Assembly (NCBI GenBank): GCA_032622095.1
Contig: CP136061.1
Span: 17,176,440 to 17,240,439, forward strand
Reading direction: 5' to 3'
DNA: 64,000 bases
Source of the DNA: Siphonodentalium dalli
Taxonomy: Eukaryota > Mollusca > Scaphopoda > Gadilida > Siphonodentaliidae
Shown here: piece by piece, positions 34,528 through 44,751 of the stretch
How the letters are laid out: each line of letters opens with the position of its first letter
Position numbering within the stretch: the first letter of the stretch is position 1
Made by a program: the position numbers and the translations under genes
The notes under the pieces: model-generated
Told to the model about the DNA's origin: nothing
The model's input: only the letters and a program-made list of their open reading frames with translations
The model's database searches: none

Positions 34528-34667
34528 TGGTGTGTCTGACATTTGGAGAAAGAGGTCCCCTGAGGGTGAATTCAGTGATGCTATCCTGCATAACAGGCTA
34601 GCATCATCAAATTGCCCCACTGGGTACTTCATTCTGCAAATAACAGACACACAATTTCAAGGCTTGG
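34528..34667. mobile_element. Foldback MITE, CAAGCCTTGAAATAG family (diverged)
   Basis: The arms are more diverged than in other copies (TGACATTTGGAGAAAGAGGT). Confidence 0.75.
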
Positions 34668-35138
34668 CCCTGAAATATCTTTTAATTGTGATACGACCTT
34701 GCCCAAACCTGCATAAAAGGCCATTTCTGGTTGGTCACTAGTCTGTATTCCCATGGACACATGAACGTCATTTTGTGGTACAATTCTAGATATTCTGAAT
34801 TGTACCACAAAAAAGCGTGGTACAATCAACGCCTCAAACTTTCAGAATGCTCAAAATTCAGAATTGGGTAATATCATGCTATAGACTGATGAAAGGGACA
34901 CATAATGGCTACCTACTAAAACTGAATTTTATTTAAGATAGAACAAAATAATTTATATCTGCGAATTACTGCCAGAGAGGCAAAGAAAGGGGGTCGCCAT
35001 TCATCAGTGATGTCATGTTTGACTTTACAGTTCAAGAAATGTTTGGTGGAAATCATACCATGCAGAGATAAAAACCCGGGCTATTATATAGCAGGTTGCA
35101 TGTCTGTCAATACAATTTCGACAAAAACATCCAGTCAA

Positions 35139-35300
35139 ATTACAAAAGAAATAAATACACTGCGCGTTGGCGTGTATAGTAAATTTGACAACAGAAACTG
35201 ATTGTAGGACTCTTCGCGTCGTCCTACAATCAGTTTCTTTCTGGTAAAATTATACTATACACGCCGACGCGCAGTGCATTTATTTCTTAATTGTGTGCCC
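35139..35300. mobile_element. Foldback element, arms about 65 bp
   Basis: AAATACACTGCGCGTTGGCG… GAAACTGATTGTAGGAC pairs with GTCCTACAATCAGTTTC…CGCCGACGCGCAGTGCATTT around a loop TCTTCGCG. It is a single copy in this window, about 90 bases before the 35393 exon. Confidence 0.8.
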
Positions 35301-35392
35301 CACAATCCTCTAACTGCTGTGTCTGTTACTGTTCTCACTTTAAATAGTTTTGATGGTGCTTCAATATTCTTTGTATTTCTTGTGGCTTTCAG

Positions 35393-35656
35393 ACTCTGTG
35401 CTTAGAACGGACGGTCCTCACAACATCGTACGCTCTCCCCGGCATTCTGCGATGGTATGAAGTGATTCGGACTGGTGTGGAACATGTGACTCCGGTTCGG
35501 ACGGCCATCGAAAACATAACGACAATGACGCAGGAAATCAATAACCTGATGGATCAGTGTCGAGATGATAGCGAGACATATTTCATGAACTTTGAAATGA
35601 GGCTACAAGGTGCTATCGACGCCGCAGTCAGTGGAGGCATTCCAAAATACCAACAG
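35393..35656 (+). CDS. DOCK gene exon, DHR-2 lobe C with nucleotide sensor
   Basis: Exon of 88 codons, GTGGCTTTCAG|ACT to CAACAG|GTAATA, phase 0 at both ends. It begins TLCLERTVLTTSYALPGILRWYEV, equivalent to DOCK 'WIERT…LPGI-RWFEV', followed by VTPVRTAIENI (family: SPLENAI). It ends LQGAIDAAVSGGIPKYQQ, equivalent to 'LNG-(I/V)D-AV-GG---Y'. In DOCK9 the valine before the N/S-(A/G)-G turn is the sensor (Val1951) that expels GDP and magnesium from the GTPase; the Val of AAVSGG is the matching residue here, so exchange activity looks intact. The middle (NLMDQCRDDSETYFMNF) is more divergent than the ends. Confidence 0.95.
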
Positions 35657-36104
35657 GTAATATATAACTTACATACGGAAGCATTGCATGTTATGTATGA
35701 CGTGTAAACTGAATTTCATTATTACGTCTCCCTGATTACAGTTCATTTCTCCCTAAATCATGGAGAAGTGAATTCTCCCAATATGAAACAACTGGGCTGG
35801 TCCCTTTTAGTGTTTAAACTATATGCTAAAATTAAAGTGATGTGAAACACTCCGGTAGGTGATCAAATATAAATTGAGAATAATGTTGTTTAAATTAGTA
35901 ATTTTTACAAATATTATATACAAATTGACAACACACACCGTCATTTATACATATTAATTAAATGCAGTCACTCTCGATGCCGAAATCGTTTTCGTTAGTT
36001 TATCTCCGATAGATGCTTCCAGAATCGAGTGGTAAATATTTACATTTGAGCATAGTTCAGACGATGTTTTCTATGGACTGGTACGGTCGATTTGCTTCAG
36101 ATTT

Positions 36105-36575
36105 TCGTCGCCTCGCATATACAAGAGAATGCATTGGCCTAACATTTTTTTACAATTTTAATAATTTTTTCTTGTATTCTTTAACAATTTTATAATTTCA
36201 CCCATACAGAGCCCCAGACAAACATGAGCAGACGACAATCTTCTATATGCTTCTATATATGTGTGGGGCTCCCTACAGGGTAATGGATGTTTTTTATTTT
36301 ATTTCCTAAAAATTGCAAGAAACATTTATTTAAAAAAATGATAAAAAATTGTTAGGCCAATGCATTCTCTTATATATGTGAGGCGACCTATGGTCGACTC
36401 TCATATATAAGAGAATGCATTGGCACAGGGTAAAAAAATCCCGACTTACGACTGGGTTTGATATGGCGGGTCACATATGTTAACCCATCATGAGTTCCAT
36501 GACGGGAGCTGCACTGGTGCAGCATTAAAGATCCTGTGCCAGTGCATTCTATTATATATGCGAGTCTAGTGTTGG
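36105..36575. mobile_element. Cluster of TTAA-MITE pieces and hairpin modules
   Basis: A half hairpin (36108-36142), the ACCCATACAGAGCCCC element (36200-36282), a full hairpin module (36350-36430) and the left part of a CATGACGGGAGC element (36479-36570), which ends about 45 bases before the 36620 acceptor. Confidence 0.65.
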
Positions 36576-36619
36576 TTTACTGATACTTGATTTCTTACAG
36601 TTTTTGTCACTTCTTCTAG

Positions 36620-36703
36620 GCATTCCTGAATGACGATTTTTCGTTGGAACATCCGGAAGAAGTATGTTTTCTGGAGGAGCTGCGGACAGCCATTCAACAA
36701 CAG
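36620..36703 (+). CDS. DOCK gene exon, DHR-2 lobe C continuation
   Basis: Exon of 28 codons between TTCTTCTAG and CAACAG|GTAAGA, phase 0 at both ends. It encodes AFLNDDFSLEHPEE, then a helix FLEELRTAIQQQ. This is the DOCK stretch '(A/K)FF-(D/T)-(D/R)Y---HPE…KL(K)(D/E)LI--Q' after the nucleotide sensor, continuing lobe C. The intron upstream holds TTAA-family MITE pieces ending about 40 bases before the acceptor. The strong donor opens into an intron filled by the 68-bp TTAACCC array and a Helitron. Confidence 0.92.
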
Positions 36704-36849
36704 GTAAGATATCCAAATTTTGTCATGGCATGACGCACCATTGTTGCAATGTTTAATATTATTCTATATAATTAATGATTTTACCAACTTCAAATGCATT
36801 TTCAGGTTGATATTTTTCTTCTTTTTTTTAAGTGGCCGAACTATGGTTT

Positions 36850-38375
36850 CTTAACCCTTTCTATACAAAATACTCATTGACGAGTAGTTACCTTGTTAAC
36901 CCTTTCTATACCAAAGCATCATTGACAAGTAGTTCCCTTAGGAAAAGTTCAGATAATAAGTTTAACCCTTTCTATACTAAAGCATCATTGATGAGTAGTT
37001 ATCCCATATAAAATGTTCAGATAATAAGTTTAACCCTTTCTAAACTAAAGCAGTATTAATGAGTAGTTATCTATTATATATTTTGGAAGATCTGTCTGTG
37101 TGGTGTGTGTGTGTGTGTGTGTTCGCGATGAACTCGAAAACGGCCAACCCGATTTCGATGAAACTTCGTATGTGAGGGTACTATCGGTCGGGAAGTGGCA
37201 TAGGCATATTAATTTTCAGATCCGAGGTCAACTTTTCACGTGCCGAGGTCAAATCTGTTTTTATGCCGTTTTGCGCTAATATATTTCAGTTCGGTGCTCA
37301 CAAATCGATTCGATATAGCGCGAATAATAAATTGCCAGTCATATAATTTGCACGGTTAGAATCTGTGGCGCTTCCTCTTTCCAATGATGTATCACATGCC
37401 TGTGTACGTTTAAAGTTTCTACCTTAATTATCGGGAAGAACGCAGGACCATGCTTCGCTCATCAAAAAACATTCCGTAAATATATTACGCCGTCAACAGA
37501 TCGTGATGTGATCGCGTTTAACTCTTAACCGGCAGATGTCGCGTTAACTCATCACCGGCCGAGGTATCCGCAAATGACATTGGGCAATATATATATCTCG
37601 GAAACGGGTGGAGCTATCGACTTGAAATTTGGTATGTGAATGTATCTTGCCCCGGATACGAATTTTATCGTGTCGCCGAGCCCGTGCGACGCCAGCTTCG
37701 CGCATGTGCAGACCAGATCTCGGAAACGGGTGGAGCTATCGACTTGAAATTTGGTTTTTGAATAGCCCGGACGAAGTCGGGTCACCTTCTAGTCCCATAT
37801 AAAATGTTCAGATAATAAGTTTAACCCTTTCTATACTAAAGCATCATTGATGAGTTGTTTCTGTAGGAAATGTTCAGATAATAAATTTAACCTTTTCTAT
37901 ACTAAAGCATCATTGATGAAGCATCATTGATGAGTAGTTAACCCATAGGAAATGTTCAGATAATAAGTTTAACCCTTTCTATACTAAAGCATCATTGATG
38001 AGTAGTTATCCCATAGGAAATGTTCAGATAATAAGTTTAACCCTTTCTATACTAAAGCATCATTGATGAGTAGTTATCCCATAGGAAATTTTCAGATATT
38101 AAGTTTAACCCTTTCTATGCTAAAGCATCATTGATGAGTAGTTATCCCATAGGAAATGTTCAGATAATAAGTTTAACCCTTTCTATACTAAAGCATCATT
38201 GATGAGTAGTTATCCCATAGGAAATGTTCAGATAATAAGTTTAACCCTTTCTATACTAAAGCATCATTGATGAGTAGTTATCCCATAGGAAATGTTCAGA
38301 TAATAAGTTTAACCCTTTCTAAACTAAATACTCACCGACGAGTTGTTCCCTTAGGAAATGTTCAGATAATAAGAT
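36850..38375 (+). repeat. 68-bp tandem array made of a MITE end (TTAACCCTTTCTATACTAAA)
   Basis: About 12 units of TTAACCCTTTCTATACTAAA + GCATCATTGATGAGTAGTTA + TCCCATAGGAAATGTTCAGA + TAATAAGT. Each unit starts with the terminal sequence of the TTAA family seen complete at 46716-47032, so one transposon end has been tandemly amplified. A Helitron splits it. Confidence 0.9.
37070..37792 (+). mobile_element. Non-autonomous Helitron inserted in the 68-bp array
   Basis: Starts TC (TCTATTATATATTTTGG), ends CTAG, and sits exactly between A and T of the array sequence GTAGTTA|TCCCAT without target duplication. A 3' hairpin CCCGGACGAAGTCGGG lies a few bases before CTAG. These are the standard Helitron hallmarks. 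Internal (GT)n near 37098 and a repeated GGAAACGGGTGGAGCTATCG (37608 and 37721). No Rep/helicase ORF. Confidence 0.9.
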
Positions 38376-38489
38376 AAGAAGGTTTTATCAAAATATTTCC
38401 CACCAAATAATATGATTCCTTCTGTACTTGCATTATCTTTTCGTCATACTCTCGTCTGCTCATTTTCCCTGAATACCCTCCAAATGAAT

Positions 38490-38565
38490 AATAGACAATT
38501 CCATTCAACGACCAAGAAGAATATCTCCATATTCTTCTTGGTCATTGAATGGAATTGTCTATTAA
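38490..38565. repeat. Perfect-type hairpin, about 33-bp arms
   Basis: GACAATTCCATTCAACGACC + AAGAAGAATAT pairs with ATATTCTTCTTGGTCATTGA + ATGGAATTGTC. It follows a stretch (38380-38480) matching the inner part of the 46716-type element. Confidence 0.85.
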
Positions 38566-38775
38566 TAGATACTTTGTTCTTATATTAATTATTGAAAGTT
38601 CTCTAATAATGATTTTTCGCGTGTTGAAATCGTTCTTACAGTGATTTGTCAGCAAATATCGTTAATTGTGTTGACTTTCAGAATATTGTTCAATTCTTTG
38701 ACCTTTTCAAATGTTTCCTGTCAAGTTTTGATTAAACTTGGGTATCAAATTGAATTAATTGGACATTGACCATTA

Positions 38776-38895
38776 ATTCACTGTAATATTACAGATGGTT
38801 TCCTTGGTTTTGATTCACTGTAATGTTACAGATGGTTTCACAATGGTTTTGATTGACTGTAATGTTACAGATGGTTTCCATGGTTTTGATTTGTG
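38776..38895 (+). repeat. Imperfect tandem repeat of about 38 bp, three copies
   Basis: TGATT(C/G)ACTGTAAT(A/G)TTACAGATGGTTTC… repeated. Confidence 0.8.
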
Positions 38896-38959
38896 AAATC
38901 TCATTAATAGCAGAGTAATTAATAATAATGAAAATTTTAGAACAAAAGTCAATCTATTA

Positions 38960-39178
38960 TTAACCCTTTCATAACTGGAGCTTCCTGAAATTTTGCAATA
39001 ACCCTGTGCCAATGCATTGTATTATATATGCGAATCTCCCATAGGGTGCCTTGCATATAAAAGAGAATGCATTGGCCTAACAATATGTATTGGTCTCCTA
39101 ATGGGAGACTCGCATATATAAGAGAATGCACTGGCACATGATCTTATATTGCTCAAGCTCCCATCAAGAAAGGGATGA
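38960..39178 (-). mobile_element. TTAA-type MITE (CATAACTGGAGCTTCCTG end)
   Basis: Reversed relative to 45334. Two hairpin modules; right end CTCCCATCAAGAAAGGG without a clean TTAA. Confidence 0.72.
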
Positions 39179-39179
39179 T

Positions 39180-39605
39180 AATTATACCCCCCACAACTTC
39201 GTTGTGGGGGGTATACTGGAATCAGCTCGTCCGTCCGTGGACTCAAATTTGTCCAGAGTTTTTCTCTGTCGTTTTTTATCAATGTCCGTGAAACTTGGCA
39301 CAGACATCAACCACCATGGGAACCTGTGCACCTGCGATTATGATGTCTGTCGGACATTTTTTGGTGGAGTTATCCCCCCCTTTTTCGACTAAGAACATTT
39401 TCCCAACATGCATAATTTTGTCCAAGCTTTTATTCCTACATTTTTCGGTCAATAGGTTTAAGATTAGGGTTAGGGTTGTACACCTGCAATGGGAACTGTT
39501 ATTTTTTTATTTTAACTAAATATTTACTGACATGTGAAACATCTTAGTATTTTAAAAACACGGGGGGTATCCTTAGTCCCATTGTGACAGTCACACCTCT
39601 AGTTA
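39180..39605 (+). mobile_element. Dispersed element with a poly-C hairpin start (ATTATACCCCCC)
   Basis: Starts ATTATACCCCCCACAACTTC with a tight hairpin, then CGTCCGTCCGTG, and ends GGGGGGTATCCTTAG… ACACCTCTAG. The 60096 element has the same architecture. Ending CTAG hints at Helitron relatives, but the 5' end is unclear. TTAGGGTTAGGG at about 39463 is only two telomere-like units. Confidence 0.6.
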
Positions 39606-39655
39606 TTTTAGGATTTATTTTATTTCACATGACTCAACATCGAAGGCCTTGAGTC

Positions 39656-39780
39656 CCTTTAAATGTGCCTTTTGATTTTAGTTCCAGCTGCTGGTGAGTG
39701 GACTGGAGTTACATGGATTTTTAAATGTGCCTTTTGATTTTAGTTCCAGCTGCTGGCCAGTGGACTGGAGTTACACGGAG
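39656..39780 (+). repeat. Tandem duplication across the 39744 exon's acceptor (62-bp period)
   Basis: TTTAAATGTGCCTTTTGATT + TTAGTTCCAGCTGCTG occurs twice, acceptors at 39681 and 39743. Copy 1 reads CTGCTG|GTGAGT, copy 2 CTGCTGGCCAGT. Confidence 0.95.
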
Positions 39781-39863
39781 AGCTGGCTCCTCAATCACTT
39801 CAAAAGCTTCATGAAGCCCTCATGACAAGGTTTGCTGAAATCAAGAAAATGCTCCTCAAATCC
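39744..39863 (+). CDS. DOCK gene exon, end of DHR-2 (FQLLASGLELHG…)
   Basis: Exon of 40 codons, TTTGATTTTAG|TTC to AAATCC|GTGAGT, phase 0 at both ends. It encodes FQLLASGLELHGEL, then QKLHEALMTRFAEIKKMLLKS, matching the last DHR-2 helices of DOCK proteins (DOCK1: 'FLAEGIRIHG…LRPFHERMEACFKQLKEKV'). A 62-bp tandem duplication places a second copy of the acceptor and exon start at 39682. I chose the downstream acceptor because the upstream one, read through, frame-shifts and reaches TGA. The upstream copy carries GTGAGT where this one has GCCAGT; see the finding on a possible 50-nt intron. Confidence 0.9.
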
Positions 39864-40228
39864 GTGAGTACCAACCACTATGGGTCATTGTCGCAAGGCA
39901 GTGATCACATACATAGTCAGCTTTTTAAATCGATCGCAAATAATGTAGCCAGCTTTTCATCTGCGATCACATTGGTAGCTAGTTTTCTAATTCCATCGTT
40001 TTATGATGCGAAGTATGATGTCATCGCGCTCATGACTGAAATGTCGACGTCATGCTCCAAAACTGAGTTTGTTTATTAAGTTATATTGGAATACAACTTG
40101 AGCATTTTCACGACATTTATTGAAGACATTAGGTTATTTATAGATAAACTAATATTAAATTTAAATTAAACTTTTTCATTCATCAACTCAAAAATGTGAT
40201 TAGCTTAACTAGTCTTGTTCACAAGAAT

Positions 40229-40600
40229 ATGAAAAGCTAGCTACAAATGTATCGCCATAGAAAAGCTAGCTACAAATGTATCGCCATAGAAAAGCTAGCT
40301 ACAAATGTATCGCCATAGAAAAGCTAGCTACAAATGTATCGCCATAGAAAAGCTAGCTACAAATGTATCGCCATAGAAAAGCTAGCTACAAATGTATCGC
40401 CATAGAAAAGCTAGCTACAAATGTATCGCCATAGAAAAGCTAGCTACAAATGTATCGTCATAGAAAAGCTAGCTACAAATGTATCGCCATAGAAAAGCTA
40501 GCTACAAATGTATCGCCATAGAAAAGCTAGCTACAAATGTATCGCCATAGAAAAGCTAGCTACAAATGTATTGCCATAGAAAAGCTAGCTACAATTGTGA
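40229..40600 (+). repeat. 29-bp minisatellite, about 12-13 copies
   Basis: The unit is AAAAGCTAGCTACAAATGTA + TCGCCATAG, almost identical throughout. 39864-40228 before it is unique and non-coding apart from the exon's read-through ORF. Confidence 0.95.
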
Positions 40601-40608
40601 CGATATGC

Positions 40609-41043
40609 AAATAGCGTGTCTGTCATTTGCAGAATGAGGTCCCCAGAGGGTGAATTTAGTGACGCTATCCCGCATAGCCGGCTAGCATCACTAAATTCAC
40701 CCTCTGGGGACCTCATTCTGCTAAGGCCCTCAACTGCTATGGCAGACCTAGGATCAGATTGAAGTTCCCCAGTTGAAGTTGGTGATGTTCACCCGTAGGC
40801 ACCTCAATTATGAATTTTATCTTCTGCAAATTAGGGGCTATAGAAACTTCCTAGAAGGGAAATGTAACTAAAAACAATGTTAATTTGATACTATAGATAC
40901 TTCCCAGAAGATGAGGCCTAAGCAGAATCAGGTCTCCAGAGGGTGAATTTGGTGATGCTAGCCCGCTGTGCGGGATAGCTATCACTAAATTCACCCTCTG
41001 GGGACCTCATTCTGCAAATGACAGACACACTATTTGCAGGCTT
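40609..41043. mobile_element. Composite foldback MITE (long form, two halves plus centre)
   Basis: Each half is itself a palindrome (40612-40722 and 40917-41037); the centre includes CTAGGATCAGATTGAAGTTC and TTAATTTGATACTATAGATA. It is the best-preserved long form in the window. Confidence 0.82.
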
Positions 41044-41588
41044 TGCGATCTGAAAAGGTGATCTTTGATGATTTATTGGAGAAATGTTTTGAAAATTTAC
41101 AGGCATGTTTAGGATCACCTCTAGATGGGAGCTATTGAATTCCAATGATTTTCAATAAAAAACATGGCCACCAGCAGCCATCTTGTTGAATTATCAATTC
41201 CAATATGCCAACATTCAAAAGGGGATATATGCAGATATGTTGCCAAGTTGTTATTTTTTCTATTCATTGTCAATGACATATGAATTTGGTGGCAATGTCT
41301 TTAGTATCATTGAGTTTACTGAGAATAATATGAGTTTGGTGGCAGTGTCTAATTCAAGATTGACTTCATTTTTACGTTAATTTTGAAAGCTCTTTCCGCT
41401 TTAACTGCCGAATATTCCATCCACACAGAGCATACTTTTTTCAGAAAATACAATGGCTGAACTACTGAGAATTGTAAATATATATTAACTTTTATGAACC
41501 GGGATTAAAATTTGAAGCTGTGAACATCATGTCTTGTTTTGTGTCTGGTGTTAGATTATTAGGCTGATGATAGATAACTCTATTTCAG

Positions 41589-41707
41589 GGGTCGCCTACA
41601 TCGTCTCGCTCACCCAGCATGTACTCGGAGACCGGTAGTACACATGATCTTCTAGATTCCGGTCGACCGAACACACCAAGCAGTGCTTCGTTACATTCTA
41701 ACACTAG
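41589..41707 (+). CDS. DOCK gene exon, Ser/Pro-rich tail
   Basis: Exon between CTCTATTTCAG and ACTAG|GTAAGT, starting in phase 0 and ending two bases into a codon. It encodes GSPTSSRSPSMYSETGSTHD, then LLDSGRPNTPSSASLHSNT. The composition is disordered and phosphosite-rich, as in DOCK C-terminal tails after DHR-2, which are poorly conserved in sequence. Assignment rests on strand, phase, consensus splice sites and position directly after the last DHR-2 exon. It completes its last codon with the first base of the 43259 exon (AG + T = Ser). Confidence 0.86.
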
Positions 41708-41912
41708 GTAAGTCTAATAAATTTCCAAGAAATAAATATACAAGCAGACACTAGGTCTCATAGATTTTGTTTACGTCGTCCATCCATCAACAATTTCCAT
41801 TTGCAAATTCTACAGGACAAATACTTCATCCGTTAAAAACATGGCTGTCAGCAGCCATCTGAGATTTCCAATTTGAATCCATCTGAAAGTTAAAAGCATG
41901 GTCGCCGACAGC

Positions 41913-42078
41913 TACAGTAATGCTCTAAGTAATCGACTCCTTAACTGCAGCAGAATTATGGGTAACTTTTCAGGATTTAGTCAGAAATATGGCTTGTTGC
42001 CATTCATTGGAAAGCTCCTGAAAAGTTACCCATAATTCTGCTGTGGTTAAAGAGTCGATTACTTAGAGCATTACTCTA
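41913..42078. mobile_element. Foldback MITE, CAGTAATGCCC family, with matching arm mutations
   Basis: The left arm has GCTCTAAGTAATCGACTC where other copies have GCCCTAAATAATC; the right arm carries the exact complement, GATTACTTAGAGC. Confidence 0.82.
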
Positions 42079-42469
42079 TCTTGGATTTTATATGACTAAA
42101 TTCTTTGGCACACACAGCAGACCACATCCTTCGTCCGATTGTCACCAAACTTCATATTGATCTTCAGTGTGACCTCTAGATGGGAGCCTTTGATTTTTTC
42201 CAAAACTCATTAAAAAACATGGCCTCCAGCAGCCATCATGGATTTCAAATTTATGTATAGGATCATCTCTAGATGGGTGATTTCAAATTTTAATAATTTT
42301 TCGATGAAAAACATGGCCATTTGCACACCCTACAGACCACATCCCTCGTCTGATCATCACCAAACTTATGAATTTTCAGGGTGACCACTAGATGGGAGCC
42401 ATAAACTTTCCGAGTTTCGTTGAAAAACACGGTCACCATAAATGTATTGCTTCAATATTATTAGCAGCA
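42079..42469. other. Intronic, with repeated AAAAACATGGCC-type phrases
   Basis: GAAAAACATGGCC(A/T) and CTAGATGGGAGCC words recur here and at 41090-41200 and 41840-41900, an old degenerate repeat. Confidence 0.5.
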
Positions 42470-42619
42470 AGCCTTGAAATAGGGTGTCTGTCATTTGCAG
42501 AATGAGGTCCCCAGAGGGTGAATTTAGTGATGCTACCCTGCATAGCGGGCTAGCATCACCAAATACACCCTCTGGGAACCTCATTCTGCAAATGACAGAC
42601 ACACTAAACTCAAGGCTTG
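42470..42619. mobile_element. Foldback MITE, CAAGCCTTGAAATAG family
   Basis: Complete, with small differences at one tip (CTAAACTCAAGGCTTG). Confidence 0.85.
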
Positions 42620-42739
42620 ATTAGCAGAGATTATAATTACAAAATACAAGTCGAATATTAGAAAACAGCACATGGTTTTCTAATATTGGATTTGTAAATT
42701 TTCAATCAATGATACATTAGATTTCCATCTTCTTGGCTA

Positions 42740-43075
42740 ATAAGAGAATGCATTGGCCTAACAAATTTTATGTTATTTGTTATAGTTGTTAAAAAATGTA
42801 AGAAAAAAATGATAAAAAATTGTTAAAGAATGTGAGAAAAAATGATAAAAAATGATTTTGATTTTGTTAAGAATGTAAGAAAAAATTATAAAAATTGTAA
42901 AGAATGTAAGAAAAATGATAAAAATTGTAAAGAATGTAAGAAAAATGATAAAAATTGTAAAGAATTTAAGAAAAATTTATAAAAAATTGTTAGGCCAATG
43001 CATTCTCTTATATATGCGAGGCGACCTATGGTCGACTCGCATATATAAGAGAATGCATGGCACAGGGTCTTTAAT
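42740..43075 (+). repeat. AT-rich 30-bp repeats ending in a hairpin module
   Basis: AAAGAATGTAAGAAAAATGA + TAAAAATTGT repeated about six times, then ATTCTCTTATATATGCGAGG…CTCGCATATATAAGAGAAT. It looks like the centre of the TTAA family at 10736 without its termini. Confidence 0.75.
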
Positions 43076-43258
43076 ATTCTGGAATATTTTAAATCAATCC
43101 TATGTTGGTGCGATTGCCATATACATGTACGAGTCACACCGACGGGAATGGGAACATGTATGTAGAAGAATTTATACATCATTTCCCTTGTGAGAAAATG
43201 ATCAGTTATGTTCAGTCTAGGCATTGAATGGATTAGCATTCACACATTTCTTTTTCAG

Positions 43259-43301
43259 TAATCGATCATCCACTGGAACAGGGTCTCAAGAAGATTCAGA
43301 T
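43259..43301 (+). CDS. DOCK gene short exon, Ser-rich tail
   Basis: Small exon of 43 bases, TTTCTTTTTCAG|T to TCAGAT|GTAAGT. It takes one base to complete Ser from the previous exon, then NRSSTGTGSQEDSD, ending in phase 0. A strong pyrimidine tract and a consensus donor support it. No domain is recognisable; it extends the acidic/serine-rich disordered tail. A hairpin-type MITE module ends about 190 bases upstream. Confidence 0.8.
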
Positions 43302-44153
43302 GTAAGTTTTTTTTATTGACAGCTCTTCAGTGAATGGTTATAGATGTAACCTATAACTGCCATTAGATTCCTATGCTTGTATTGGTGTAATGTAGAAAAT
43401 ATTCTTATAGGCCATGCAAAGTTAATTTCTCATTTCTCCGACCTGAAACACCATCTGTGCAGTCTTTTTATTTCGTGTTGGGGAAATTTTTAAAGATGCA
43501 TAATCTGAATTAACGCTCGCAAAATACTATTTCCTCAGCTTGGGGGTAAAAAATATTTGATTCAAGTCACCCATAGGAAGCCACCCATCAAAGCTCAGAG
43601 TGATCAGATATAAATTTTTGAAATCTATTATTTTTCACCACTGATACTTTTCGGTGGCCCAGTAAAAAGTTGACAAGAAGACGGTCTCGGACCAAATTGC
43701 AGATAAAGATGGATAACTCTAAATTCAAGTGGCTTTTTTATGTCAGATATTTTACAAACTGGTAAAATTTAAAAAAATGTTGATAAATAACATGTTTTGG
43801 GTAATTTTATACTATTGTTGACTGTGGTTAGCATTAATTTTGGGCAATTAATTGATTCTAATAACTGAAGCAGCATTTAAAAAAAATGTTGTTGTTGTTG
43901 GAATCTGATGATATGGGGACCATCGAATCGGATTGAGTACCTTTAATCTGTACAAATAATTGGGGTATGTTTTTATACAAGCATGCAGGGAAGTTTCCCA
44001 GTTCAGATTACTGTAACTGGTAACTATGTTCTAACATTTGTGGAATATTTTGTTGGCATGTGCCTATATAAAACCATGCAAAATTAGTTGGCCGGAGAAA
44101 TGGAACTTTGACTTTGCATGACCTGATATAGCTAGCTAATAATAATGTAGTTT
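43302..44153. other. Unique intronic sequence
   Basis: No exon, element or strong repeat is seen. Confidence 0.5.
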
Positions 44154-44555
44154 ATAGTGTGTCTATCATTTGCAGAATGAGGTCCTCAGAGAATGAACTT
44201 AGTGATGCTATCCCTCTGCGGACCTCATTCTGCTTAGGCCTCAACTTCTGGGATAGTATCTAGAGTCTCCAATTAATATTGTTTTAGTTACTTGGTCCCT
44301 TCTGTTCAGTTTCTATATCCCCTAATTTGCAGAAAATAAAATGCATAATTGAGGTGACTAATGCGTGAATATCACCAACTTCAACTGGTGAACTTAAATC
44401 TGATCCTAGGTTTCCCATAGCAGTTGAGCCCTAAGCAGAATGAGGTTCCCTGAGGGTGAATTTGGTGATGCTTGCCATTCGTATGGGAAGTGTCAATAAA
44501 TTCACCCTCTGGGACCTCATTCTGCAAATGACAGACACACTATTTCAAGGCTTGG
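44154..44555. mobile_element. Composite foldback MITE (long form, centre inverted)
   Basis: Left half partly deleted (44156-44240). The centre runs opposite to that in 40609 (CTAATTTGCAGAAAATAAAA… GATCCTAGGTTTCCC). Confidence 0.75.
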
Positions 44556-44682
44556 TGGTTTATAGCCTCATTCCACACAGGATTGATTTACAGTAGTTTG
44601 TAATTACATGTTTACACGAGAGGAAATTAATATTGTTTCACACTATTTACATTTGTTTTTACATTTAAACTTACATTTCAAG

Positions 44683-44751
44683 TCTTTGGAAGCTTCTAAA
44701 ATAGAACACAAAAAGAAAAAACAGCCGTCACTGAAATCATTTAGTCTACAG
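44683..44751 (+). CDS. Tentative DOCK gene exon, polybasic tail segment
   Basis: Candidate exon of 23 codons, ACATTTCAAG|TCT to CTACAG|GTCAGC, phase 0 at both ends, so it fits between the 43259 and 47255 exons without disturbing frame. It encodes SLEASKIEHKKKKQPSLKSF plus SLQ. A lysine-rich cluster occurs in DOCK1/2 tails, where it can bind phosphatidic acid, but I cannot align this one. Against it, the acceptor is AAG rather than CAG and the donor is not optimal. It could be a chance ORF or an alternative exon. Confidence 0.45.

Noticed and set aside
34300-34539. Hydrophobic 79-codon forward ORF as a membrane-protein exon
   Set aside because: It follows TTTTCAG but cannot be joined in the DOCK frame without interrupting conserved DHR-2 sequence, and has no recognisable relatives.
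39455-39478. Telomeric repeat
   Set aside because: Only two TTAGGG units inside a dispersed element.
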